Assembly: GCA_963767685.1 (NCBI GenBank)
Contig: CAVYEZ010000014.1
Coordinates: 92,154-156,153 of the forward strand
Source: Trebonia sp963767685
GTDB lineage: Bacteria; Actinomycetota; Actinomycetes; Streptosporangiales; Streptosporangiaceae
Reading direction: 5' to 3'
Length of the DNA: 64,000 nt
Shown here in pieces: positions 56,270 to 63,563 of this stretch (positions within the stretch are counted from its first letter, which is position 1; each line of letters opens with the position of its first letter). The translations under genes and the position numbers were made by a program. The notes below the pieces were generated by a model. That model did not search any database. It saw only the letters and a program-made list of their open reading frames with translations, and was not told where the DNA came from.

Positions 56270-56460
56270 AGAGAGATCGGCTCGGCGCACGACGCCGGGC
56301 TCGAGGCGCTGAAGGCCGCCGCGCAACAGCGACTCGCGCCCGGGCAGGCGGAACTCGACTTCGCCTGGACGGGCCGGGGAAGAGCGTAAACCGCGAGATC
56401 GAAGCCAAGGCCAGGGACCTGGTCGGGGTCAACGGCTACATCACCAACCTGGCCGCCTGA
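56270..56460 (+). pseudogene. IS1634-like transposase fragment
   Basis: AGLEALKAAAQQRLAPGQAE in one frame and NREIEAKARDLVGVNGYITN followed by LAA in the next match the segment of IS1634/IS4-superfamily transposases where a long variable insert precedes ARxLxGxKGYVTN. One indel near 56385 separates them, and a stop follows at 56460. Nothing else of the gene is present. Confidence 0.5.
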
Positions 56461-56820
56461 CCCGGCTCGTCGAGGGTGCGCCGACTAGTCCATCAAGAAA
56501 ATGGTCCGCACGGCCTGCCGCTGCTGTACTATCCAGATCCGCGCCGGTCGCCTGCATGGCCCGGCAGTACTCCGGCACGCTGGGCAAGACCGGGAACTGC
56601 CCAGGTCGATGTCAGCGTGCACCTGGTCAGCGAGCACGCCTCGTGCGCGGCGGACTGCGGCTGTACTGCCCGGGAAAGCTGGGATGAGCAGGCGCTGGAG
56701 GACCCGGCGGTCGCAGCGGGCGCGCAGCGGCGCCGTGAGCGGACCGGCGTCCCGCCTTAGCGTGGCAGCGGGAGAAGCAGAAGGCTACCCTCGCGTCCGG
56801 CACGCCTTCATCGCCAAGGA

Positions 56821-56960
56821 CGCCTGCTAGCTCAACCTGCGAGGGCGCTGGTGGCGGCTCTTCCGGTGTCAGGCGCTGGCCGGCCGGTCCTCCGGCGACC
56901 CCACGAGATCGCCTGCGCGACCTGGTGGCCACCGACCAGCTGAACGCCCGCGCCCGGCCC
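56821..56960 (+). repeat. Dispersed degenerate repeat, copy 2
   Basis: Matches 21182-21320 from CGCCTGCTAGCTC to CAGCTGAACGCCCGCGC. After it the plus-strand reading RDRLRDLVATDQLNARARPW continues to a TGA near 57019, which may be the genuine C terminus of the parent gene. The identity of the parent is not recognised. Confidence 0.55.
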
Positions 56961-57089
56961 TGGGGGACGGCCCAGCCCAAACCGCGCACCTGCCGCCGAC
57001 GCTTCGTATACACCACTTGAGGAACGTAGCCCTAAGCTGCGCTGAGCGTGGCCCTACCGGCGTGCCAAGTATGCCGGCTTGGCGGCACT

Positions 57090-57118
57090 CCGTTAGGCTC
57101 CATACCGGAACCTAACGG
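57090..57118. promoter_or_regulatory. Inverted repeat in the eno leader
   Basis: CCGTTAGG (57090-57097) and CCTAACGG (57111-57118) are perfect inverted copies; inside them TCC/GGA continue the symmetry with one mismatch. The dyad lies 15 bases before the GAGGAG ribosome site of eno. It could be an operator or a 5' UTR hairpin; no T-tract follows, so it is not a terminator. Confidence 0.45.
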
Positions 57119-57144
57119 CACGTAAGACAGGCGAGGAGCCCACG

Positions 57145-58425
57145 GTGGCGTCCATTGAAGCAGTCCATGCCAGGCAGATCCTGGACTCGAGGGGCAACCC
57201 GACCCTAGAGGTTGAGGTCGCGCTCGACGACGGCTCGGTTGGCCGCGCCGGCGTCCCGAGCGGCGCGTCTACCGGCGCGTTTGAGGCCGTCGAACTCCGC
57301 GACGGCGGCGCCGAGTGGGGCGGCAAGGGGGTCACCAAGGCGGTCGACGCCGTGACCGAGGAGATCCAGGACGAGCTGCTCGGCCACGAGGCCGACGACC
57401 AGCGGCTCGTCGACCAGGCGCTGATCGATCTTGACCGTACCCCAGGCAAGAGCAGGCTTGGCGCGAACGCGATCATCGGCGTGTCGATGGCCGTGGCGCG
57501 GGCGGCTGCGGACTCCGCTGGCCTCCAGCTCTTCCGCTACCTGGGCGGCCCGAACGCGCACGTGCTGCCCGTGCCGATGATGAACATCCTCAACGGCGGC
57601 GCGCACGCGGACTCCAACGTGGACATCCAGGAGTTCATGATCGCCCCGATCGGTGCGCCGACCTTCACCGAGGCGGTGCGCTGGGGCGCCGAGACCTACC
57701 ACGCGCTCAAGTCGGTGCTGAAGCAGCGCGGGCTGTCCACCGGCGTCGGCGACGAGGGCGGCTTCGCCCCCGACCTGGAGCACAACCGGGCCGCGCTCGA
57801 CTTCATCGTCGAGGCGATCGGCAAGGCCGGCTTCGTCCCCGGGCGGGACATCGCGCTCGCGATCGACGCCGCGGCGACCGAGTTCTACAAGGACGGCGCG
57901 TATCTCTTCGAGGGCAAGCCGCAGACCGCCGAGGACATGTCCGCGATCTACGCCGACTGGGTCGCGAACTACCCGATCGTGTCGGTCGAGGACCCGCTCG
58001 CCGAGGAGGACTGGGCCGGGTGGCAGGCGTTCACCGCCGCGGTCGGCGACCAGGTCCAGGTGGTGGGCGACGACCTGTTCGTCACCAACCCCGAGCGGCT
58101 GCGCCGCGGCATCGCCGAGAAGTCGGCCAACGCCCTGCTGGTCAAGGTGAACCAGATCGGCACCGTGAGCGAGACCTTCGACGCGGTTGGCCTCGCGCAC
58201 CGCGCCGGGTGGGCCTGCATGATCAGCCACCGCTCGGGCGAGACCGACGACACGTTCATCGCCGACCTCGCCGTCGCGACCAACGCCGGCCAGCTCAAGA
58301 CCGGCGCCCCGGCCCGCGGCGAGCGGGTCGCCAAGTACAACCAGCTGCTTCGCATCGAGGAGCACCTGGCCGACGCGGCCACCTACGCCGGCGCGTCCGC
58401 GTTCCCGAGGTTCACCACTGCCTGA
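57145..58425 (+). CDS. eno: Enolase (phosphopyruvate hydratase)
   Basis: 426 residues, normal length. It interconverts 2-phosphoglycerate and phosphoenolpyruvate in glycolysis. Visible landmarks are SIEAVHARQILDSRGNPTLE at the N terminus, SGASTGAFEAVELRDG (mobile loop Ser), VLPVPMMNILNGGAHADSNV, VGDEGGFAPDL (catalytic Glu), VSVEDPLAEEDW (metal Glu/Asp), VVGDDLFVTNPERL, LLVKVNQIGTVSET (catalytic Lys) and ISHRSGETDDTFIADLAVAT, the enolase signature. GTG 57145 has GAGGAG six bases upstream. Phosphoenolpyruvate from this enzyme is also the donor for the pyruvyl transferase of the locus, though that is general metabolism. Confidence 0.98.
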   Translation: MASIEAVHARQILDSRGNPTLEVEVALDDGSVGRAGVPSGASTGAFEAVELRDGGAEWGGKGVTKAVDAVTEEIQDELLGHEADDQRLVDQALIDLDRTPGKSRLGANAIIGVSMAVARAAADSAGLQLFRYLGGPNAHVLPVPMMNILNGGAHADSNVDIQEFMIAPIGAPTFTEAVRWGAETYHALKSVLKQRGLSTGVGDEGGFAPDLEHNRAALDFIVEAIGKAGFVPGRDIALAIDAAATEFYKDGAYLFEGKPQTAEDMSAIYADWVANYPIVSVEDPLAEEDWAGWQAFTAAVGDQVQVVGDDLFVTNPERLRRGIAEKSANALLVKVNQIGTVSETFDAVGLAHRAGWACMISHRSGETDDTFIADLAVATNAGQLKTGAPARGERVAKYNQLLRIEEHLADAATYAGASAFPRFTTA

Positions 58426-58454
58426 GAAGCACTGCCTGAGGAATACTGCCTGAT
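58417..58454 (+). repeat. 14-base tandem repeat (2.7 copies) spanning the eno stop and the ftsB leader
   Basis: ACTGCCTGAGAAGC, ACTGCCTGAGGAAT and ACTGCCTGAT are consecutive units. The first contains the end of eno (ACT GCC TGA); the second provides the GAGGA purine stretch ahead of ATG 58456. A local duplication that lengthened the spacer between the two genes. Confidence 0.75.
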
Positions 58455-58455
58455 C

Positions 58456-58902
58456 ATGCCGACGCAGGCCCAGCCTTCACCGGCTCAGCCGTCACCCGCG
58501 CAGGCCGCCGCCCTGGCGGCGGTCGCGCGGTCCACCAAGCTGACCGGGCGGGCCGCGCTGCTTGCCGTGGTGATCTGCGCGATCGCGCTCAGCCTGGCGT
58601 ACCCCGTTCGCGAGTACATCGCGCAGCGGCAGCAGATCGACCAGCTGCTCGCCCAGCAGCAGACCATGTCCGCGCAGGTCAGGGCCCTAGAGGCGGAGGA
58701 CAGCAAGCTGTCGCAGACCTGGTACATCGAGCAGGAGGCACAGGGGCAGCTGCACATGTGCTTCCCGCAGGAGCAGTGCTACGAGGTCGTCTCCGGCCAG
58801 CCGGCGAAGGCATCCGTCGCCAAGCCGCAGGTCGTGGCCGATCCCTGGTACGCCAAGCTCTGGGAGTCGGTGCAGAAGGCCGACGCCCCCGCGCAGAAAT
58901 GA
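58456..58902 (+). CDS. FtsB/DivIC-type septum formation initiator family protein
   Basis: 148 residues. A Pro/Ala/Gln-rich cytoplasmic N terminus with repeated SPAQP units, one transmembrane helix (about 35-55, AALLAVVICAIALSLAYPV), then a coiled coil (REYIAQRQQIDQLLAQQQTM to VRALEAEDSKLSQ) and the conserved WYIEQEAQGQLHMCFPQEQC end of the DivIC domain. FtsB/DivIC forms a divisome complex with FtsL and FtsQ. Position after eno is conserved in actinomycetes. Its stop overlaps the next start by four bases (ATGA). The two cysteines near CFPQEQC are noteworthy but common in this group. Confidence 0.9.
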   Translation: MPTQAQPSPAQPSPAQAAALAAVARSTKLTGRAALLAVVICAIALSLAYPVREYIAQRQQIDQLLAQQQTMSAQVRALEAEDSKLSQTWYIEQEAQGQLHMCFPQEQCYEVVSGQPAKASVAKPQVVADPWYAKLWESVQKADAPAQK

Positions 58903-59408
58903 GCCTGCCGGAGGACGCGGCGGTTGTCGCCGCGCAGCTCGGCCGCGAACCCCGCGGCCTGCGGGCGGTCGCGCATCGCTGCCCGTGCGGGCTGCCCGAC
59001 GTCGTGGAGACGGCGCCCCGGCTGCCCGACGGCACCCCGTTCCCGACGCTGTACTACCTGACCTGCCCGCGGGCCGCCGCGGCGATCAGCGGTCTGGAGG
59101 CGGCCGGGCTGATGCGCGAGATGACCGCGAGGCTGGCCGCCGACGACGGGCTGCGCGCGGCGTACGCGAGCGCGCACCGTGACTACCTCGCCCGCCGGGA
59201 CGCGGCGGCGACCGCGGAAAGACTCGAGCCGCTGCCCCCCGGTACCCAGTCGGCGGGCGGCATGCCCGACCGGGTCAAGTGCCTGCACGCCCTCGCCGCG
59301 CACGAACTCGCCGCGCCCGGAACCAACCCGCTTGGCCGCGAAGCCCTCGACGCGGCGGGCGAATGGTGGTCGCGCGGTCCCTGCGTCTGTCCAGAGGAGC
59401 CCACGTGA
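58899..59408 (+). CDS. DUF501 domain-containing protein
   Basis: 169 residues. Conserved elements are VAAQLGREPRGLRAVAHRCP, CGLPDVVETAPRLPDGTPFP, TLYYLTCPRAAAAISGLEAA and, near the end, DRVKCLHALAAHELAAPGTN, a His/Cys-rich pattern (CPCG, TCPR, KCLHALAAH) that suggests metal binding. DUF501 is nearly restricted to Actinomycetota and sits between ftsB and ppx; its function is unknown. Overlaps on both sides (ATGA with ftsB, GTGA with ppx) show one translation-coupled operon. Confidence 0.93.
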   Translation: MSLPEDAAVVAAQLGREPRGLRAVAHRCPCGLPDVVETAPRLPDGTPFPTLYYLTCPRAAAAISGLEAAGLMREMTARLAADDGLRAAYASAHRDYLARRDAAATAERLEPLPPGTQSAGGMPDRVKCLHALAAHELAAPGTNPLGREALDAAGEWWSRGPCVCPEEPT

Positions 59409-60421
59409 CCATGCGGGTCGCTGCCATCGACTGCGGCACCAACTCCATCCGGCTGCTGATCGCGGACCTCAATAAAGAGTCAGGTCATTCCGAACGGGGG
59501 CGTGGTGCCTCTGGCCCCGCCGACTCCTCTCCGGCGCCGCTGACGGACGTCACCCGGCAGATGCGCATCGTCCGGCTCGGTGAGGGCGTGGACCGGACCG
59601 GACGGCTCTCGGCGGCCGCCCTGGACCGGACGATGACCGCGCTCAGGGAGTACGCCGGGCTGATCGCCGACGCGCGGCCCGCGGCCGTCAGGATGGTCGC
59701 GACCAGCGCGACCAGGGACGCCGCGAACTCCCAGGAGTTCACCGATCGCGTGCTCGGCATCCTTGGCGTCCCGCCGGAGGTCATCACCGGCGACGAGGAG
59801 GCCTGGCTGTCCTTCACCGGGGCGACCCGGGAACTGGCCGGCACCCCGCTCGCCGCCGCGGGCTCGTGCCCGCCGCCCTATCTCGTCACCGACATCGGCG
59901 GCGGCTCCACCGAGTTCGTGCTCGGCGGCCTCGACCGGGCCGATGCCAGGGGGCAGGTCCAGGCCCGTTCGGTCAACATCGGCTGCGTCCGGCTGACCGA
60001 ACGGCACCTGCACGCCGACCCGCCGCTCCCGGCCCAGATCGAGGCCACCACGAAGGACATCGACGCCGCGCTAGACGAGGTGGCCGCCACCGTGCCCGTG
60101 GAGAAGGCGACGACGCTGGTCGGCCTGGCCGGGTCGGTCACCACGGTGGCGGGGATCGCCCTCGGCCTCGACGAGTACGACTCGACCCGAATCCACCACT
60201 CACGGGTCCCGGCCGCCCGAGTCCACGAGATAGCCAGCCGCCTGCTTGGCCTGACGCGCGCGGAACGGGCGGCCATCCCGGTCATGCACCCGGGCCGGGT
60301 CGACGTGATCGGCGCGGGCGCGCTTATCCTCGACCGCATCATGACCAGGTTTTCCTTCGCCGAAGTGCTCGTCAGCGAGCACGACATCCTCGACGGCATC
60401 GCATGGTCGCTGATCCAGTGA
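59405..60421 (+). CDS. ppx: Ppx/GppA family exopolyphosphatase
   Basis: About 338 residues from GTG 59405 (or 336 from ATG 59411). ASKHA-fold landmarks are MRVAAIDCGTNSIRLLIADL (phosphate loop 1), RMVATSATRDAANSQEFTDR, GVPPEVITGDEEAWLSFTGA with the catalytic Glu region, YLVTDIGGGSTEFVLGGLDR (phosphate loop 2) and TTLVGLAGSVTTVAGIALGL. It hydrolyses terminal phosphates of polyphosphate or pppGpp. A Gly/Ser/Pro insert of about 30 residues follows the first loop. It lacks the C-terminal HD domain of E. coli PPX, as usual for the short actinobacterial form. The stop overlaps the next gene. Confidence 0.94.
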   Translation: MTMRVAAIDCGTNSIRLLIADLNKESGHSERGRGASGPADSSPAPLTDVTRQMRIVRLGEGVDRTGRLSAAALDRTMTALREYAGLIADARPAAVRMVATSATRDAANSQEFTDRVLGILGVPPEVITGDEEAWLSFTGATRELAGTPLAAAGSCPPPYLVTDIGGGSTEFVLGGLDRADARGQVQARSVNIGCVRLTERHLHADPPLPAQIEATTKDIDAALDEVAATVPVEKATTLVGLAGSVTTVAGIALGLDEYDSTRIHHSRVPAARVHEIASRLLGLTRAERAAIPVMHPGRVDVIGAGALILDRIMTRFSFAEVLVSEHDILDGIAWSLIQ

Positions 60422-61416
60422 CATCAGGCGGGCCCGTCCCGCCTGGCACGGGCTGGCCAGGCGACCCGGCGACGGCGGCGACGCCAGTCGCGGGGAGCAC
60501 GGCCGAGGTCCTGACGCTCGCCGCGGGCTCGGCCGACCTGGCGGAACTCACCGCCAGGCAGTCGGTATGCCGTGCCTGCCCCCGGCTCGTCGGCTGGCGA
60601 GAAGAGGTCGCGGTCACCCGCCGCAAGTCCTTCCGCGACGAGCGATACTGGGGCCGTCCCATCCCCGGTTGGGGAGACCCAGCGGCGTCCATCCTCATCG
60701 TCGGCCTGGCCCCGGCCGCGCACGGCGGCAACCGCACGGGGCGGATCTTCACCGGTGACCGGAGCGGCGATTTCCTCTTCGCCGCGCTGCATCGGTGCGG
60801 CCTCGCTGCGTTGGCGACCAGCACGTCCGCCGACGACGGCCAGCGGCTCAGCGGCGCGCGGATGGCCGCGGCGGTCCGCTGCGCGCCGCCAGAGAACAAG
60901 CCGACTCCGCCGGAGCGTGACGCATGCGCCCCTTGGCTTAGCGCTGAGCTGCGGCTTATGGCGCCGACCCTGCGGGTGATCGTTTGCCTTGGCGGATTTG
61001 CCTGGCAGGCGCTCTGGCCGGTGCTGGCGCGGGCAGGCTATCCGGCTCCGCGGCCGCGCCCGGCGTTCAGTCACGGCGCCGAGGTTGAGGTGATGTCGGA
61101 CGACGGAGCCCGATCGGGTGACCGGGGAAGGTTGCTGGTCCTCGGCTGCTTCCACCCCAGCCAGCAAAACACGTTTACCGGCCGCGTCACCGGCGACATG
61201 GTGGATGCTGTCCTAACCCGGGCGCAGAGCTACGCATGCTTAGACCTTCCCGTAAAGTCTCCTGGACGCGCCGGTACTCCGGAGCACATGGTCGGTGGCG
61301 TCATGCAGCGTGGGGTTTTCGCGTGCGGCGCGCAGCGCGCGGCGGTTGACACCGTGGATTACCCGGTGCGCGGCGCCGAATGGCGACCGGTTGGTTGCGA
61401 CGCCCTCGGCCACTAG
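60418..61416 (+). CDS. Uracil-DNA glycosylase, family 5 (UdgB-like)
   Basis: 332 residues. It removes uracil from DNA for base excision repair. The iron-sulfur cysteines are seen in SVCRACPRLVGWREEVAV, VIVCLGGFAWQALWPV and LVLGCFHPSQQNTFTGRV; motif A is ILIVGLAPAAHGGNRTGRIF followed by TGDRSGDFLFAALHR, the variant characteristic of family 5 enzymes; HPSQQNTFTGR is the DNA-intercalating loop. GTG 60418 overlaps the ppx stop (GTGA); ATG 60403 is an alternative. The last 60 residues extend past the normal end (DAVLTRAQSY) and run antisense to the acetyltransferase gene for 177 bases, which suggests loss of the original stop codon. Confidence 0.9.
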   Translation: MTSGGPVPPGTGWPGDPATAATPVAGSTAEVLTLAAGSADLAELTARQSVCRACPRLVGWREEVAVTRRKSFRDERYWGRPIPGWGDPAASILIVGLAPAAHGGNRTGRIFTGDRSGDFLFAALHRCGLAALATSTSADDGQRLSGARMAAAVRCAPPENKPTPPERDACAPWLSAELRLMAPTLRVIVCLGGFAWQALWPVLARAGYPAPRPRPAFSHGAEVEVMSDDGARSGDRGRLLVLGCFHPSQQNTFTGRVTGDMVDAVLTRAQSYACLDLPVKSPGRAGTPEHMVGGVMQRGVFACGAQRAAVDTVDYPVRGAEWRPVGCDALGH

Positions 61417-62331
61417 GATGTCGCGATTCTTGAAAAGCCGGGCTGACTGCTTGGCGCCCTTGCCTATGCGCACGGTGTGAACGCCTAGCGTGCAGAGCGT
61501 CTCGATCATCATCTTGATATGCAGCAGCCCAGGGGAGTATCGGCCGAAGCGCTGGTCGTAGCCGGTGAACCAGCCGACGATGGTTCCGCCTGCCCGCAAG
61601 CCGAACTGAATGGAGACTGGTTGCTCGCCCGCGTAGAGGACGGAAAGCATGCCGGACAGGTGCTCGCTGCGCGTAGCCAGCAGCGCCTGGAGGAGGGGCG
61701 GGACCCAGGGAAGTCCGAAGCGATCGACATTGGCGGTCCGCCGGTACTGGTCGGATTTCCAACGGATGAGCCTGTCCAGTAGCTCCGGGTTCCGCGAGTC
61801 ATGCTCGAGGCGAAGTTCTCCGGCCTCGCGGCCGAGCTTGCGCGCCTTGCGCTCGTTCTCGCGGCAGAAGCGTTGCGTCTGCTTGCGCAGCTGCGCGTAA
61901 TAAGCGCCGGAGCCTTCGCTGAGATCGATGACCGGGGAAGGGACCACCTTCGCGTGGTACGCGCCCGACACTGCTTGGTCGGCGATGAGGTTGTCGAACC
62001 TCCAGACCGACAAGCCGCATCCGCGAAGCAGTTCGCGCATGTTCCACCGCGCGTCAGGGCGGTGAATGATCCCCTGGCCCGCCGACAGCCACCCGGAAAG
62101 CGGTACTCCGACACCGAGTCGCCGAGACTCAAACGGGAAGAAGCCAACAACGGAGTCCCCTTCCATGAGGACCCCGACCCTGGAGCGAGGTCGGAAGCGA
62201 TCCACCGTGACGGCGTACTCCGGTGCCAGAAACGGGTCGGACAGCACGGGGGTGGCCTCCTGCATTCGATGCCATGTCGCGATTTCCTCAGGACCAAGGT
62301 CGCATGGACGAATGACCTGAACTCGTGTCAT
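61240..62331 (-). CDS. GNAT-fold CelD/BcsL-type acyltransferase
   Basis: 363 residues. N-terminal region VLSDPFLAPEYAVTVDRFRP and GVLMEGDSVVGFFPFESRRL, then the Acetyltransf_6 core: LRKQTQRFCRENERKARKLG, LLDRLIRWKSDQYRRT, LSVLYAGEQPVSIQFGLRAG, IVGWFTGYDQRFGRYSPGLL and VHTVRIGKGAKQSARLFKNR. These proteins resemble CelD and FemAB and occur in exopolysaccharide loci, where they probably acylate sugars. ATG 62331 overlaps the preceding FAD-hydroxylase stop (ATGA). It is convergent with, and overlapped by, the extended glycosylase gene. It belongs to the same broad fold as the partial gene at the left window edge. Confidence 0.83.
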   Translation of the reverse strand: MTRVQVIRPCDLGPEEIATWHRMQEATPVLSDPFLAPEYAVTVDRFRPRSRVGVLMEGDSVVGFFPFESRRLGVGVPLSGWLSAGQGIIHRPDARWNMRELLRGCGLSVWRFDNLIADQAVSGAYHAKVVPSPVIDLSEGSGAYYAQLRKQTQRFCRENERKARKLGREAGELRLEHDSRNPELLDRLIRWKSDQYRRTANVDRFGLPWVPPLLQALLATRSEHLSGMLSVLYAGEQPVSIQFGLRAGGTIVGWFTGYDQRFGRYSPGLLHIKMMIETLCTLGVHTVRIGKGAKQSARLFKNRDILVAEGVATNRSPFGAAHRVIHGVNRRALRAARENPTLHDATDHVLRSTGASRRLYGKV

Positions 62332-63563
62332 GCCGACTGTCGCACGTGGTCATCGTCCGGTCGTTCGGGCACGTGTCGGCCGTACCTGACCCTGGAGGCC
62401 GAGCCGATCCAGTGCCGGATGCCCCGAAGGGCGGGAAACCGCTGCGTCGCCAGCAGAAGCTGATAGCTCGCACGTGGCGGCAGCACCTGGAGCAACGGTG
62501 ACCAGCGCGACTGAAGCAGCGCGGCGAACTGAGAGGGGTTCAGGTCGATGCAGCGCGAAAGGCCCTCGAACCACTCAGCGCTGCGGCGCGCCTCGCTCAG
62601 CGGCCGCGCGAGCTCACTCCTGCGCTGCATCTCGTAGGCAGTAAGGGCCGTGTCAAGATCGGCATTCCGTGCCAGAGAACCGGCGAGCACGATCGCGTCC
62701 TCCAGTGCCATCTTCGTTCCCTGCCCAAGGCTGTAGTGCGCGGTATGCGCACTATCGCCAACCAGGGCGATGTTGCCAGAATGCCAGGTTTTGTTGGTGA
62801 CGGTCGGAAAGTTCAGCCAGTTCGCGGCCGAGCCGTCGGATTGCTGCGCGATGAGGCCGTGGCCGTTCAACTGCTCGGCGAAGAGATCCGCCAGGATGCT
62901 AACGCTCTCTCGCGTTGACATCACGGCAAAGCCCAGGCCCCCCCACGTCTTGGCGGAGCACTCAACAATGACGGTGCTCATTTGCGTGTCGAATTGATAG
63001 GCATAGGCCCAGATCCAGCCATGGTCCGTCGGCTTGAAGATGTAGTTGAAAGACTTGAAGGGAGCGCTACTGCCGAGCCAAATGTACTTATTGCCACTGA
63101 ATCGGACATCGGTGCCGAACTCGTCGGCGGCCGATCTCAGCCGGCTCCGCGCGCCCTTCGCGAGGACGAGCAGGTCCGCAGGCGGTAGCTCGCTCGCGTC
63201 GGTGACCTCATGTCCGTAGCAGACGCGCACGCCAGCTTGGCAGGCGCGATCCGCTAGAATTCGCACCAGGTCTTTCCTCGGGACGTTGTAGACGTCGTAG
63301 CCAGCCTGGACTATCCGCTCGCCCTTGACGTCGACGACCTGCTCGGTCCAGTGCCAGCCCGCTTGCTCCACTGCTAGTGCTGACGCGGTGTCGGAAGCGC
63401 GAAGTCGGTCAATCACGTCCCGCCCCAGGGTCACCCCCCAGCCGTGGCCCTGATGGGGCGCATTTCGCTCAAGGACGGTGACGATATGCTCCGGAGCGCG
63501 CAGCTTCATCAAGAGAGAAAAGTAGAGGCCTGCGGGTCCTCCGCCTACGCACGTGATCTTCAC
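62328..63563 (-). CDS. FAD-dependent aromatic hydroxylase-like monooxygenase
   Basis: 411 residues. The start MKITCVGGGPAGLYFSLLMK with the FAD loop, VLERNAPHQGHGWGVTLGRD, VPRKDLVRILADRACQAGVR, DLLVLAKGARSRLR (the DG-type motif reads AKG here) and IALVGDSAHTAHYSLGQGTK (GD motif) place it in the p-hydroxybenzoate/salicylyl-CoA hydroxylase class; the GWGV segment resembles salicylyl-CoA 5-hydroxylase. The true substrate is unknown. It is coupled by ATGA to a GNAT acyltransferase, so the pair may make and attach an acyl group. The 437 bases upstream contain a perfect 18-base palindrome likely to control it. Confidence 0.82.
   Translation of the reverse strand: MKITCVGGGPAGLYFSLLMKLRAPEHIVTVLERNAPHQGHGWGVTLGRDVIDRLRASDTASALAVEQAGWHWTEQVVDVKGERIVQAGYDVYNVPRKDLVRILADRACQAGVRVCYGHEVTDASELPPADLLVLAKGARSRLRSAADEFGTDVRFSGNKYIWLGSSAPFKSFNYIFKPTDHGWIWAYAYQFDTQMSTVIVECSAKTWGGLGFAVMSTRESVSILADLFAEQLNGHGLIAQQSDGSAANWLNFPTVTNKTWHSGNIALVGDSAHTAHYSLGQGTKMALEDAIVLAGSLARNADLDTALTAYEMQRRSELARPLSEARRSAEWFEGLSRCIDLNPSQFAALLQSRWSPLLQVLPPRASYQLLLATQRFPALRGIRHWIGSASRVRYGRHVPERPDDDHVRQSA

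Larger units (their letters stand above)
56173..57144. other. Relic-filled region between the glycan locus and eno
   Basis: No intact gene. It contains an IS1634-like transposase relic (56270-56460), copy 2 of a dispersed repeat (56821-56960), and the eno promoter/leader with a strong inverted repeat (57090-57118). Bases 56461-56820 hold open frames without recognisable features. Confidence 0.55.

Noticed and set aside
57205..58365. 386-codon open frame antisense to enolase
   Set aside because: Shadow frame created by strong G/C third-position bias in eno; Asp/Arg/Val-rich composition and no family features.
59866..60402. N-terminal extension of the uracil-DNA glycosylase back to 59866
   Set aside because: This part is an out-of-frame reading of the ppx gene; the family start lies near 60418.
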